This document shows positions 35,853 through 45,269 of a stretch of DNA of 64,000 bases, piece by piece. Position numbers and translations under genes: made by a program. The notes beneath the pieces are model-generated. The model saw only the letters and a list, made by a program, of their open reading frames with translations. It made no database searches and was not told the origin of the DNA. Where the stretch lies: the NCBI RefSeq assembly GCF_001620365.2, contig NZ_LQMT02000039.1, positions 253,567 through 317,566 of the forward strand, read 5' to 3'. The DNA is from Amycolatopsis keratiniphila subsp. keratiniphila. Lineage in GTDB: Bacteria; Actinomycetota; Actinomycetes; Mycobacteriales; Pseudonocardiaceae. Positions within the stretch are counted from its first letter, which is position 1. Every line of letters starts with the position of its first letter.

Positions 35853-35884
35853 GTTGTCCACAGCCCCGCCCCATTGTGGACAAC
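35853..35884. promoter_or_regulatory. Inverted pair of DnaA-box-like 9-mers
   Basis: Perfect 10-bp arms GTTGTCCACA / TGTGGACAAC around a 12-bp spacer. Each arm contains TTGTCCACA, the DnaA-box consensus of high-GC actinobacteria. Two boxes only, without an AT-rich region, so this is not an origin. Confidence 0.5.
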
Positions 35885-35984
35885 CAGCCCCTGAGCAGCA
35901 CTTTTCCGCAGGCCCCGCCCTCGACCCCCGATAGACTGGCTTCGGGGCCGCCCCCTGGGACGGGTGGGGGGCTGGGTAGGTGAG

Positions 35985-37292
35985 TTAAGAGCGAAGGCGT
36001 GCGGAGGTGTCGGCGACTTCGGCTTGCACCTGGGCGCGGTCCACCCGCAGGGATTCGCCGTCGCCGACGACCTGTTCGCCGGCCACCCAGACGTCGCGCA
36101 CGCGGCGCGAGCCCGCGGCCCACACCAGGTTCGAGAGCAGCTGCACGTCCGGCACGTCGATGCCTGCCGCGAAGGCCGGGTCGTCGAGGTCGACGTGCAC
36201 CATATCCGCCCACCGGCCGGTTTCCAGCGCGCCGATGTCGGTCCGGCCCAGCGCGTCCGCGCCGCCGCGGGTGCCGAGCAGGAACGCGTCTGCCGCGGTC
36301 AGCACGGTCGAGTCGCCGGTCGCGAGCCGCGCGAACATCGCCGAGAGCTGCAGTTCCTCCCACAGGTCGATGTCGTCGTTCGACGCCGGGCCGTCCGTGC
36401 CGAGCCCGATGGCGACGCCCGCCTTTCGCAGCTCCGTCACGCGCGCGATGCCCGAAGCGAGCTTCGCGTTCGAGCCCGGGCAGTGCGCCATGCCGACACC
36501 ACGCGCGGCGAACAGCGCGATGTCCTCGTCGGACAGGTGGATGGCGTGCGCGGCCAGCGTCCGGCCCCGCAGCATCCCGACCTTCTCCAGCAGCGCAGGC
36601 ACCGAGCCGTGCGCCTCACGCTGCTTGACGTCTTCGAGCGCCGCCTCGGCCACGTGGATCTGCACCAGCGCGCCCCGCTCGGCCGCCGATTCCGCGGTCG
36701 CCCGCAGCGCCTCCTCGTTCAGCATGTACGCCGAGTGCGGCCCGTAGCCGACCTCGATCCGCTCGCCCGGCCCGAACCGCAGGCCGTCGGTGTCGATCCA
36801 GCGTTCGATGCTCGTCAGCATCGCGCGCCAGTCCATCCCGGGCAGCTCCATGATCGGCGGGCCCAGCACCACGCGGCCACCGGTGGTGAGCACCGCGTCG
36901 GCGAGCTGCTCACCTTCGAAATACATCTCCGCGCTGGTCGTGACACCGTGCCGCAGCATCTCGACCGAGCCCAGCAGCATGCCGGTGCGGATGTCGGCCG
37001 GCTTCAGCTTCGCTTCGGTCGGCCAGATGATCTCGGTCAGCCACGGCAGCAGCGGCAGGTCGCCGCCCATCCCGCGCAACAGCGTCATCGGGCTGTGCGC
37101 GTGCGCGTTGACCAGACCGGGCAGGAGGATGCCGCTCAACCGGGTCACGGGAGCGGAAGTTCCGGGCGCCTCGGAAGCGGGACCGACATGGGCGATACGC
37201 CCCGCCTCGTCCACGTCGACCACGGCGTCACGCAGCAACGAGCAGGCGGGGTCGGCGGGGAGAACGACGGGAGCGTGGAAACGGCGTTGCAT
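35985..37292 (-). CDS. Amidohydrolase, MTA/SAH or guanine-type deaminase family
   Basis: 435 residues with the metal motif NAHAHSPM, a His in QIHVAEA, a second in AAHAIHLSDEDI, and Asp in GLGTDGPASNDDIDL, the metal set of the TrzN/MtaD/SsnA group. It likely deaminates a purine or adenosyl thioether; substrate not decidable from sequence alone. It stands alone, convergent with the SDR gene and 16 bp downstream of the response regulator, possibly co-transcribed. Confidence 0.85.
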   Translation of the reverse strand: MQRRFHAPVVLPADPACSLLRDAVVDVDEAGRIAHVGPASEAPGTSAPVTRLSGILLPGLVNAHAHSPMTLLRGMGGDLPLLPWLTEIIWPTEAKLKPADIRTGMLLGSVEMLRHGVTTSAEMYFEGEQLADAVLTTGGRVVLGPPIMELPGMDWRAMLTSIERWIDTDGLRFGPGERIEVGYGPHSAYMLNEEALRATAESAAERGALVQIHVAEAALEDVKQREAHGSVPALLEKVGMLRGRTLAAHAIHLSDEDIALFAARGVGMAHCPGSNAKLASGIARVTELRKAGVAIGLGTDGPASNDDIDLWEELQLSAMFARLATGDSTVLTAADAFLLGTRGGADALGRTDIGALETGRWADMVHVDLDDPAFAAGIDVPDVQLLSNLVWAAGSRRVRDVWVAGEQVVGDGESLRVDRAQVQAEVADTSARLRS

Positions 37293-37307
37293 GACCCGAG
37301 CTTACGG

Positions 37308-37958
37308 TCACTCCACGACGCCACTCCGCCACGCCCACGCCGCGATCTCCACCCGGTTCCGCGCACCGACCTTCCCCTGCACAGAGGCCAGATGCGTCTT
37401 CACCGTCGACAGCGACAGGAACAGCTCCGCCCCGATCTCGGTGTTCGTCAGCCCCTTCGCGGCCGCCTTCACGACGTCCAGCTCCCGCGCGGTCAGCGGC
37501 TCCGAAGGCGGGCTGACGTCGCGCTTCACCGCACCGCCGTCGAAATGCTTCAGCAGCCGGACGGTGATCTGCGGCGAGACCAGCGCGTCCCCACGCGCCG
37601 CCGCGCGCACGGCTTCGATCAGCAGCGCCGGCCCGGCGTCCTTCAGCAGAAAACCGCTCGCACCGTTCCGCAGCGCGGTGTGCACGTATTCGTCGAGGTC
37701 GAACGTCGTGACCACCACCACCTTCAGCGGATCGGTGACGTCCGGGCCCGCCAGCTGCTTGGTGACCTCGAGCCCGTCGATGCCGGGCATACGGATGTCC
37801 AGCAGGCAGACGTCCGGCCGCAGTTCGCGCGCCTTCGCGACCGCCGAGACGCCGTCCGCCACGTCGGCGACCACCTCGATGTCGTCCTGCGCGTCCAGGA
37901 TCATCCGGAAGCCGATCCGCACCATGTCCTGGTCGTCGGCGATCAATACCCGGATCAC
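37308..37958 (-). CDS. NarL/FixJ-type response regulator
   Basis: 216 residues: receiver with phospho-acceptor Asp54 (CLLDIRMPG) and Lys in the DAGPALL region, then a LuxR-type helix-turn-helix (LTARELDVVKAAAKGLTNTEIGAELFLSLSTVKTHLAS). It overlaps the kinase stop/start by 4 bp, so the pair is translationally coupled. It probably controls the divergent ABC exporter at 39912 (context inference). Confidence 0.93.
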   Translation of the reverse strand: MIRVLIADDQDMVRIGFRMILDAQDDIEVVADVADGVSAVAKARELRPDVCLLDIRMPGIDGLEVTKQLAGPDVTDPLKVVVVTTFDLDEYVHTALRNGASGFLLKDAGPALLIEAVRAAARGDALVSPQITVRLLKHFDGGAVKRDVSPPSEPLTARELDVVKAAAKGLTNTEIGAELFLSLSTVKTHLASVQGKVGARNRVEIAAWAWRSGVVE

Positions 37959-39730
37959 TCTTCTCCTTCAAGTGGTAGCCACGCTTCGACGCGCCATCCG
38001 CCGCCCGGCGCCCGTCCGGCGGAGAGCCGGCCGTGCAGCAGGGCGACCCGTTCGCGCATGCCGATCAGACCGTAGCCGCCCGACCCGCCCGCCGGACGAC
38101 GCTGGGGCTCCTGTCCGTCATCGGTCACCTGGAGGTGCAGTTCGTTCCCACTCACCTCGGCGATGACCAGCGCCTCCTTCGCCCCCGACGCGTGCTTGCC
38201 GACGTTCGTCAGCGACTCCTGCACCAGCCGCAACGCCGACCGCCCGACCTCGTGCGGCACGTTCGACGGCAGTTCGAGCTTCATCGACGTCTTCACACCG
38301 TGGTTCGACCGTTCGATCAACGTCCGCAGGTCGGCGGCGAGATCGGTGGTGGCCTGTTCGCTGAACTCGCTGCTCCCGGCCGGGGCGTCGCCGCGCATGC
38401 TCCGCACGAGCCGCCGCATCGCCGCCAGCGCCTCCACCCCGGCGTCCTCGATCCGGCCCATCGCCTCGACCGCGACCTGCGGATTCTTCTCGCCCATCAT
38501 CTTCGCCGCCTGCGCCTGCACGACGATCCCGGTCACGTGGTGGGCGACCACGTCGTGCAGTTCCCGCGCCAGCGCCATCCGTTCCGACGTCTGCGCGTCG
38601 GTGATCGCCGACTGGATGACCTGCGTGCGTTCCGAATCCCGCGAACGCAACGCCAGACCGACCGCCACCGAGATGCCGAGCAGCAGCACCGCGGCCACGG
38701 CGAGACCGGCGATCTCGTCCGGGTCGGTCATCAGCTTGGGGCCCGGCCGTTTGGTGTTGAGGATCGAGGCGACGGCGACCACGGCCGAAAGCCCCACGAT
38801 CCGGGACACGGCCTTGCTCAGCCCGACCGCCCGGACCAGGGTGACGACCAGCCCCATCCCCGCGACGATCTGCGTCCCCGGTACCCCGCCGGGCGTGGCG
38901 TAGTCGTAGCGGAGCCGGAGGAACGGCGTCACCAGCGCCGAAAGCAGCATGACCGCGGTGAGCGCGACCATCGCGTCGGCGGGCCGCCGCGGCGCCGCGA
39001 CCGCGATGATCGCCGCCACGATCGAGCAGACCAGGATCGGGAAGCCGTGCGCGCCGCTCTCATAGGTGAAGCCGAACTCCAGGAGCAGCGCCACACCCAG
39101 CAGACCGATGAGCGGCCACTGGCCCATCACCAGCTTGTTGAGCTTCTGCAGCTTCTCGTAGCGTCTCGGATTCGCCGCGCGGTCGCGCCCGGGGATCGCG
39201 AAGAGCAGCGTGCCGCCCAGCAGGATGCCGCCGAAAAGCATCGCCTGCGCCATGGTGCCGTTCGACTCGCTGCCGTAGTAGTACCGGCCCGACACCGCGG
39301 TCAACGTGGCCAGCACCAGACCCGAGATCACGGCCAAGGCGACCCCCGGCCGCGTCCGGCGCGCGGCGTAGAACAGGATCTCGACCCCCGCCACCACCTC
39401 GGTGATGGACAGATGCGCGAGCACGCTCGAGTAGGTCGGGATGTTGAAGTACCGGACGACCAGCGTGTACGCCACCAGCACGACCGAGGCCGCGACAGCG
39501 GCGACGGCGGCCCGTTTCTGCGCCCAGAGCGCGCAGAACACCATCGCGAAGATGCCGGGGAACAGCAGGAGGTCGATGCCGCGCGGCCCCGTGTCGTCGA
39601 AAGCCGCGTCGGTCACGAAGACCAGGTCGAACACGAGCGCGGCCAGCAGGACGACGGCGGGCATGCCGATACGTCGCGCGAGCGCACTCACCCGCGCGGG
39701 GAACTTGTTCTGGGCCGGACCTGCTGTCAC
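37955..39730 (-). CDS. Sensor histidine kinase, multi-span
   Basis: 591 residues with about ten N-terminal spans (no large sensor loop), then HisKA_3 with ARELHDVVAHHVTGIVVQAQ (phospho-His) and an HATPase domain (LRLVQESLTNVGKHA, GGYGLIGMRERVALLHG). Such intramembrane-sensing kinases often detect membrane-active compounds. Coupled to the response regulator; divergent from the MacB-type exporter. Confidence 0.92.
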   Translation of the reverse strand: MTAGPAQNKFPARVSALARRIGMPAVVLLAALVFDLVFVTDAAFDDTGPRGIDLLLFPGIFAMVFCALWAQKRAAVAAVAASVVLVAYTLVVRYFNIPTYSSVLAHLSITEVVAGVEILFYAARRTRPGVALAVISGLVLATLTAVSGRYYYGSESNGTMAQAMLFGGILLGGTLLFAIPGRDRAANPRRYEKLQKLNKLVMGQWPLIGLLGVALLLEFGFTYESGAHGFPILVCSIVAAIIAVAAPRRPADAMVALTAVMLLSALVTPFLRLRYDYATPGGVPGTQIVAGMGLVVTLVRAVGLSKAVSRIVGLSAVVAVASILNTKRPGPKLMTDPDEIAGLAVAAVLLLGISVAVGLALRSRDSERTQVIQSAITDAQTSERMALARELHDVVAHHVTGIVVQAQAAKMMGEKNPQVAVEAMGRIEDAGVEALAAMRRLVRSMRGDAPAGSSEFSEQATTDLAADLRTLIERSNHGVKTSMKLELPSNVPHEVGRSALRLVQESLTNVGKHASGAKEALVIAEVSGNELHLQVTDDGQEPQRRPAGGSGGYGLIGMRERVALLHGRLSAGRAPGGGWRVEAWLPLEGEE

Positions 39731-39911
39731 ACCGTGACGGTAGAGGATCGGCCGCCGTCCGCACCTTGGCCGACCGGCCCGAGCCGGGTCGGCCGATCGG
39801 CCGATGCGCGGGTGATCAGCACTGGCCGTCTGCCCGAAGTGGACACAGGTGGTTCACCGCGAAGCTCTTTCCCGAAGCAGAACACACAGTGACTGACTAG
39901 GGAGAATCACG

Positions 39912-40607
39912 GTGGTGGATCCACAGTGGACAGGGCAGCCGGTGCTTTCGGGCCGGGGGCTGGTGAAGCGGTACGGCACACAGCACGCGCTGGCCGGGAT
40001 CGACATCGACATCCAGCCGGGTGACGCGGTCGCCATCGTCGGGCCCTCCGGCTCGGGCAAGACCTCCCTGCTGCACGTGCTCGCCGGCATCCTCCGCGCC
40101 GACTCCGGGCAGATCTTCCTGGCCGGCCAGCGCGTCGACCAGCTCAACGAGCGCAAGCGCAGCGAACTGCGGCGCACCGAGTTCGGCTTCGTGTTCCAGT
40201 CCGGGATGCTCGTCGCCGAACTGAGCGCCGAGGAGAACGTCGCCCTGCCGTCGCTGCTGGGTGGCAAGGGCCGCAAGGAATCCATCGAAGCCGGCCGCGA
40301 ATGGCTGGCGAAGCTCGGCCTCGCGGGCAAGGAGAAGCGCCGCCCCGGCGAGCTTTCCGGCGGTGAGGCGCAACGCGTCGCGATCGCCCGTGCGCTGACG
40401 CACCGGCCGAAGGTGATCTTCGCCGACGAGCCGACCGGCGCACTCGACACCCGCACCGGCCGCGCCACCATGGACGCGCTGCTCGCCGCGGCCGCCGACA
40501 GCGGCGCCGCGGTGATCGTGGTGACCCACGACCGCGAGCTCGCCGAAGCCATGCCCCGCACCGTCTCCATCCGGGACGGCCTGATCGCGACGAGGCTGGC
40601 CGCCTGA
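39912..40607 (+). CDS. ABC transporter ATP-binding protein (MacB/LolD type)
   Basis: 231 residues: Walker A GPSGSGKTS, signature LSGGEAQRVAIARAL, Walker B VIFADEPTGALD, H-loop VTHDREL. It powers the adjoining FtsX-type permease, whose start overlaps its stop by 1 bp. GTG start follows GGGAG. Divergent two-component genes suggest induction by antimicrobial or envelope stress (inference). Confidence 0.93.
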   Translation: MVDPQWTGQPVLSGRGLVKRYGTQHALAGIDIDIQPGDAVAIVGPSGSGKTSLLHVLAGILRADSGQIFLAGQRVDQLNERKRSELRRTEFGFVFQSGMLVAELSAEENVALPSLLGGKGRKESIEAGREWLAKLGLAGKEKRRPGELSGGEAQRVAIARALTHRPKVIFADEPTGALDTRTGRATMDALLAAAADSGAAVIVVTHDRELAEAMPRTVSIRDGLIATRLAA

Positions 40608-42856
40608 TGAACAGCTTCCAGCTGGCCATGCGGGTGCTCCGGGTCGACCGCCGGACCCGCACGTCGGCCATCCTCACCGCGGTCGGGGTCGCCGTCGCGA
40701 CCAGTCTGGTGCTCCTGCTCGCCTCACTTCCCGGTGCCACGCAGGCCCGTTCGCAGCGGGCGATCTGGCAGGACATCGGCAGCTACTACTCCCAATCCGG
40801 GGAGAGCCAGCGGCCGGCGCCGCTGCTGATGGCGTCGAACAAGGACTACTCGGGCGACCGCGAGATCATCCGCGTCGACATCGCACTGACCGGTACCTCA
40901 CCGATGCTCAGCCTGCCGCCCGGTATCCCGAGGCTGCCCGGCCCCGGCGAGTCGATCGTTTCCCCCGAACTCGGGAAACTGATCCAGTCCGCGCCGAAGG
41001 AGCAACTCGGCGACCGGTTCGGCAAACTCGTCGACGCGCTCGGACCCGAATCCCTGATGTACCCGGAGCAGCTGGTCGCCGTCGTCGGCCACACGCCGGA
41101 GTCGATGCCGCAGACGGCGCTCGCCGCGGACGGCTTCCCCAACAAGCAGGCGAAGCCCGATCCGCTGCTCGAACTGCTCGCCTGGGTCGGCGTGATCGTT
41201 CTGCTCGTGCCGAGCCTGGTGCTCGTCGCGTCTTCGGCCAGGCTCACCGCCGCCCGGCGTGAGCTGCGGATGGCCGCGCTGCGACTGGCGGGGGCGACCC
41301 CTGGCCAGGTGACGAAGATCGTCGCCGCCGAGACGGCGTTGTCCGCCACCGTCGGCGCGCTGCTCGGCATCCTCGTGGCACCCGCGCTGCAAGGGCTCTC
41401 GACGTTCGTCCCGTGGGGCGGCGGCACCTGGCTCGCGTCGGACTTCAGCCTGTCGGTCGGCTCGACCATCGCGGTCGCCGTCGCGATCCCGCTGCTGGTC
41501 GTCTTCGCCGGGATCCTCGGCATCCGCCGGGTGCTGAAGACGCCGCTGTTCGCGGCATCGGCGCACGCTCGAAAGCCGCTGCACTGGTGGCGGCTGCTCG
41601 CGGTCCCGGTGGCCGGCGCGTTCTTCCTCTTCGCGGTCGCCCAGGACGACGCCAGCCTGCCGATGGTGATGCTCGGCCTGTTCCTGCTGGTCGGCTCGGC
41701 CGCCATCATCGGCCCCTGGGTCACCTCGGCGGTCGGTGGCACGTTCGTCCGCATCTGGCGCAAACCGGCGTCGCTGCTGGCCGGACGCAGGCTCCGCGAC
41801 GACCCGAAGAGCGCCTACCGCGCCACCGCGGGCGTCGTGCTCGCCGTCTTCACCGGCTCGATGGCGCTCACCCTGCTGCCCTCGTTCGAGTCGATGGCGG
41901 GCGGCGGCCGGACCTTCAAGGACAACGTCCTCTACGCCCAATCCGACGCGACCCAGGCGAAGCAGATCGCCGATCAGACCAACGCGTCCCTCGCCCGCTA
42001 CGGCATCACCGAGAAGGCCGTCTCGGTCGGGCAGGTCTACCTGTCCACCGGCGAGCCGGGCACCCGCTCACAGAATCTGAACCGAGCCTTCGTGATGACC
42101 TGCGAGGACGCCTCGAAACTCCTGCGGGTGAATCTCGGCGGCTCCTGCCAACCGGGACCCGCGATCTACAGCAGGTACGCCATCAATCCGGCGGAGTACC
42201 GCGTGCTGGCGGAGTACGACAAGGCCGGTCCGCCGCTGGACCCGAAGGCTCCCGTGCACCTCTTCCCGCAGGGTGACGAGGACACGTCCAGCACGATCGT
42301 CATCGACCCGGCCCTGGTGCCCGCGGGGGTCACACCGGAGCGCTTCGACGTGATCGTGCCGACGACCCCGCAGAACGCCGAGACCGTGCGGACCGCCCTG
42401 GTCGGCGCCGCTCCCGGCCAGGAGGTCGGCAGCCGCGGCCTGCACCTGATCGGCCAGCAGCAGGAACTCGGCGACCTGCGCCGGGTCACCGTCATCGGCC
42501 TGATCGCCGCCGGGGTGCTCGCCGGCTGCAGTGCGGCCGTGGCGACCGCCGGTTCGGTGATGGACCGCCGCCGCACCTTCGGGGCGCTCATCGCGGCCGG
42601 GACACCGGTCCGGGTGCTGGCGAGGGCGTTGCGGATGGAAGCGGCCCTGCCCGCGATGGTGGCCACCATCGGTGCGGGTGCGGTCGGGATCGGCGTCGGC
42701 ATGGGGCTCTACAGCCTGGTCGAGAAGGACGCGGTCGTGCTGAGCCCGTGGCTGCTGGCGCCCGTGGTGCTGGGAATCGGGGTGGCGTTGCTCGGGGCAT
42801 CCGTCTCGACCCCGGCGCTCAAGCGGGTGCAGTCGGAGCCCCTGGCCGACGAGTAG
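40607..42856 (+). CDS. FtsX-like ABC transporter permease
   Basis: 749 residues with ten or so spans in two FtsX-type blocks (about 195-300 and 620-745) and large extracytoplasmic domains (about 45-185 and 425-615). The plan matches MacB/BceB-like permeases, which move lipids, lipoproteins or peptides, or act mechanically. The stop is followed by the 43025 hairpin after about 170 bp of noncoding sequence. Confidence 0.88.
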   Translation: MNSFQLAMRVLRVDRRTRTSAILTAVGVAVATSLVLLLASLPGATQARSQRAIWQDIGSYYSQSGESQRPAPLLMASNKDYSGDREIIRVDIALTGTSPMLSLPPGIPRLPGPGESIVSPELGKLIQSAPKEQLGDRFGKLVDALGPESLMYPEQLVAVVGHTPESMPQTALAADGFPNKQAKPDPLLELLAWVGVIVLLVPSLVLVASSARLTAARRELRMAALRLAGATPGQVTKIVAAETALSATVGALLGILVAPALQGLSTFVPWGGGTWLASDFSLSVGSTIAVAVAIPLLVVFAGILGIRRVLKTPLFAASAHARKPLHWWRLLAVPVAGAFFLFAVAQDDASLPMVMLGLFLLVGSAAIIGPWVTSAVGGTFVRIWRKPASLLAGRRLRDDPKSAYRATAGVVLAVFTGSMALTLLPSFESMAGGGRTFKDNVLYAQSDATQAKQIADQTNASLARYGITEKAVSVGQVYLSTGEPGTRSQNLNRAFVMTCEDASKLLRVNLGGSCQPGPAIYSRYAINPAEYRVLAEYDKAGPPLDPKAPVHLFPQGDEDTSSTIVIDPALVPAGVTPERFDVIVPTTPQNAETVRTALVGAAPGQEVGSRGLHLIGQQQELGDLRRVTVIGLIAAGVLAGCSAAVATAGSVMDRRRTFGALIAAGTPVRVLARALRMEAALPAMVATIGAGAVGIGVGMGLYSLVEKDAVVLSPWLLAPVVLGIGVALLGASVSTPALKRVQSEPLADE

Positions 42857-43024
42857 GAAAAAGGTTCGCCCGAATGGCGTCATGGCGCCTGGGCGGGCAG
42901 GTCTCGTGGGTGGAGTCGGTGGTGATCCACCCACGGGCCGGGTGCCCGGTCGTCTCTCTGTCGGGGGAGGGACGAACGGGCACCGGGGACGCGCAGGGGG
43001 CGTTCCGAGGTGCGGGGGTGTGAA

Positions 43025-43069
43025 GAAAGGGCCGGTCAGGGACGTGGGGACGTCCTGACCGGCCCTTTC
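43025..43069. terminator. Bidirectional hairpin between ABC permease and trmB
   Basis: Arms of about 20 bp, GAAAGGGCCGGTCAG...GACGT and complement, with one bulged G and loop GGGG. It lies 8 bp past the trmB stop on the minus strand and can also end the plus-strand exporter operon. Confidence 0.8.
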
Positions 43070-43076
43070 AATGCGC

Positions 43077-43760
43077 TCAGACCCGCTCGAAGATCAGGTC
43101 GTGCGAGATCCGGCCCTCGACGTCGGCGCGGTTCTCGAACTTCGTGATCGGCCGCCACTCCGGCCGCGGCGCCCAGCCGCCGGGCTCGCCGGCGTGACGG
43201 TTGCGCAGGAGCGGCTCGGCCGAGCAGACCTCCATCATCTGCTCGGCGTAGTTCTCCCAGTCGGTCGCCATGTGGAAGGTCCCGCCCGGCGCGAGCCGCG
43301 AGGCCACCAGCGCGACGAACCCGGGCTGCACGATCCGCCGCTTGTGGTGCCGCTTCTTCGGCCACGGGTCCGGGAAGAACAGCCGGACGCCGGACAGCGA
43401 GCCCGGCTCCACGTGCGAGGTCAGCAGCACGACGGCGTCACCGTGCATCAGCCGCAGGTTCTCCACCCCGAGCTTCTCGGCGCGCAGCATCAGCTGGCCG
43501 AGCCCCGGGTCGTACACCTCGACCGCGACGTAGTTGAGTTCCGGCGCGGCGGCGGCGAGCTGGGACGTCGTCTCGCCCATGCCCGAACCGATCTCCACCA
43601 TGACCGGGGCCTGCCTGCCGAACCAGTCGTCGAAGTCCACCGGTCCTTCGGGCAGTTCGCCGACGGTGCGGCCGAGGGACGGCCAGAGTTCGTTCCAGGC
43701 GCGCTGCTGCCCGACGGTCATACGGCCGCCGCGTTTGACATAGCTGACCACGCTGCGCAT
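43077..43760 (-). CDS. trmB: tRNA (guanine-N7-)-methyltransferase
   Basis: 227 residues. It methylates G46 in the variable loop of tRNAs. SAM motif MVEIGSGMGETTSQLA, VAVEVYDPGLGQL, GDAVVLL and the tRNA-methyltransferase signature LFFPDPWPKKRHHKRRIVQ are clear. ATG at 43758-43760 (MRSVVSYVKRGGRM) follows GAGGA by about 9 nt; the frame extends upstream without a usable site. Follows the hypothetical gene by 44 bp. Confidence 0.93.
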   Translation of the reverse strand: MRSVVSYVKRGGRMTVGQQRAWNELWPSLGRTVGELPEGPVDFDDWFGRQAPVMVEIGSGMGETTSQLAAAAPELNYVAVEVYDPGLGQLMLRAEKLGVENLRLMHGDAVVLLTSHVEPGSLSGVRLFFPDPWPKKRHHKRRIVQPGFVALVASRLAPGGTFHMATDWENYAEQMMEVCSAEPLLRNRHAGEPGGWAPRPEWRPITKFENRADVEGRISHDLIFERV

Positions 43761-43804
43761 CCGTGGCTGGTCCTCGTTTTCCACCAGCCCATTAAACGCG
43801 GCGG

Positions 43805-44380
43805 TTACCTGACGGCTTCGAACTCCCCCAGCCGCGAGCGCAGCCCGGCGAATCCGCCGACCGCGATCGGGGTGGGCGTCGGGCTGGAGTGCGCGGGAAG
43901 AACGTCGATCCAGCCGTCGTGGCGGCTGGTGTTCAGCACCGTGGTCGGGATCGAATGCCCGGACGCGCCGCGTTCGGAAGGCATGAACTCCCAGTAACCG
44001 GATTCTCCGTCCGCGGCCCACGGCACGAATTCCCAGCCGGGTCGCCTGCCGAGCAGGCCGGCGATGCGATCTTCGATGCGGAAACCGAGCTCCCGCGATT
44101 CGAGCCGTCCTTCCACGATGGCGCGAAGCCACCAAGGCGCGGGAATTTCGCCGTGCATTCCGCTCGACGCGCGGTACAACGCGACGACGAGATCTTCGGG
44201 GGCGCGATGCACCCAGGCGCGGCGGATATCCGACGGCCGGGTCGCGGACGCCACCGTGCGGGGCAGTTCGATCGCCTGTGACCATTCGAGGTCGAGCATG
44301 GGCTCGAGGCGGGGCTGCATACTTTCCGTGCGGGCTTGCGGGATCATGCGTTCTACTCCCTGACCGGAATCCACCGTCAA
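43805..44380 (-). CDS. Hypothetical protein with extended Shine-Dalgarno site
   Basis: 191 residues, no signal peptide or spans, no recognised family; it has Trp-rich segments (PAPWWLRAIVEG, PGWEFVPWAADG) and a Thr-Pro run near the C-terminus. TTG at 44378-44380 is chosen because GGAGGTGATCC, an 11-base match to the 16S anti-Shine-Dalgarno, lies with 6 nt from GGAGG to TTG. An internal ATG at 44346 with GGGAG is the alternative. It precedes trmB on the same strand. Confidence 0.65.
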   Translation of the reverse strand: MTVDSGQGVERMIPQARTESMQPRLEPMLDLEWSQAIELPRTVASATRPSDIRRAWVHRAPEDLVVALYRASSGMHGEIPAPWWLRAIVEGRLESRELGFRIEDRIAGLLGRRPGWEFVPWAADGESGYWEFMPSERGASGHSIPTTVLNTSRHDGWIDVLPAHSSPTPTPIAVGGFAGLRSRLGEFEAVR

Positions 44381-44516
44381 GGATCACCTCCGGGGCCGAG
44401 AGCCGAAAAATAGGCTCGTCCCGAGCATCGCCCGGTCAGGAACAGTATGTCCGCTCCCTGTGAGAGAAGCCACAGGCTCTTAACGTGGACTTAACTCCTT
44501 TGGCCGCGGTAAAAGC

Positions 44517-45269
44517 TCACGCGTCCCTTCGATGGGTGATCATCAGCCCGGCCGCATAAACAATCACGCAGATGCCGCCGAAATAAGCCAAATAGCCCCA
44601 CGGTCCCAACGGTGGTTCGAGTTTCAGCATCGAAACCGTCAGATCCGGTCCCGAAAACTGATTCGCCGCGAAGAACGGCATCCACTGGTAGATGTCGTCG
44701 CCGACTTTCGGGATCAGCACGACGAGTCCCTCGAGCACCTGCGTCCAGGCCAGCGCGAACCCGAGCGCGAACGCGGGGCTGCGGAACAGCAGCCCGAGGC
44801 CCACCCCGAGCAGACCGGTCAGGAAGAAGGTCAGGCCCTGGCCCGCCACCGCGCGCCAGTCGGCGCCCGAAGCCAGGCCCAGGTCGGCGGCCGGTTTGAT
44901 CAGATACGCGACAGCCCACGAGCCGAAACCCACCAGCAGCCCGATCAGCCCCGAGAACACCCCGACGACGGCGCCCTTCGCCAGCAAGGCGGGCACGCGC
45001 GAGGGCACCGCCTGGAAGGTGAGCTTCATCGTGCCCCAGTTGAACTCCGTCGCCGCCGCGAGAATCGCGAGCACCAGCACCACGGTGCGGCCGAGTGCGC
45101 TGGCGACCTGTGTCGAGTTCACGCCTGTCTGGCCCTCCAGCGGCACGAAGCCGAAGAAGAGCGCGGTGTAGGCGAGCGCGACCACGACCGCGATGGCCGC
45201 GCACCACCAGGGTGCGCGGGTGCTCAGCAGTTTGATCCGCTCCGCGCGGAGCATGTTCGCCGCGGTCAT
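44517..45269 (-). CDS. ABC-2 type permease, cassette A
   Basis: 250 residues, six spans. The N-terminus MTAANMLRAERIKLLSTRAPWWC and LAAATEFNWGTMKLTFQAVPSR are typical of actinobacterial ABC-2 exporters. Start ATG overlaps the ATPase stop by 4 bp. It is a paralog of 46339-47067 (shared KIGKDIYDWMPFHVA-type motif, here KVGDDIYQWMPFFAA). Confidence 0.87.
   Translation of the reverse strand: MTAANMLRAERIKLLSTRAPWWCAAIAVVVALAYTALFFGFVPLEGQTGVNSTQVASALGRTVVLVLAILAAATEFNWGTMKLTFQAVPSRVPALLAKGAVVGVFSGLIGLLVGFGSWAVAYLIKPAADLGLASGADWRAVAGQGLTFFLTGLLGVGLGLLFRSPAFALGFALAWTQVLEGLVVLIPKVGDDIYQWMPFFAANQFSGPDLTVSMLKLEPPLGPWGYLAYFGGICVIVYAAGLMITHRRDA

Noticed and set aside
35853-35884. Origin of replication
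   Set aside because: Only two DnaA-like boxes, no AT-rich unwinding region and no dnaA/dnaN nearby.
38033-39892. 619-codon open frame on the plus strand
   Set aside because: Antisense to the histidine kinase, full of Arg/His/Asp runs and without any family motif.
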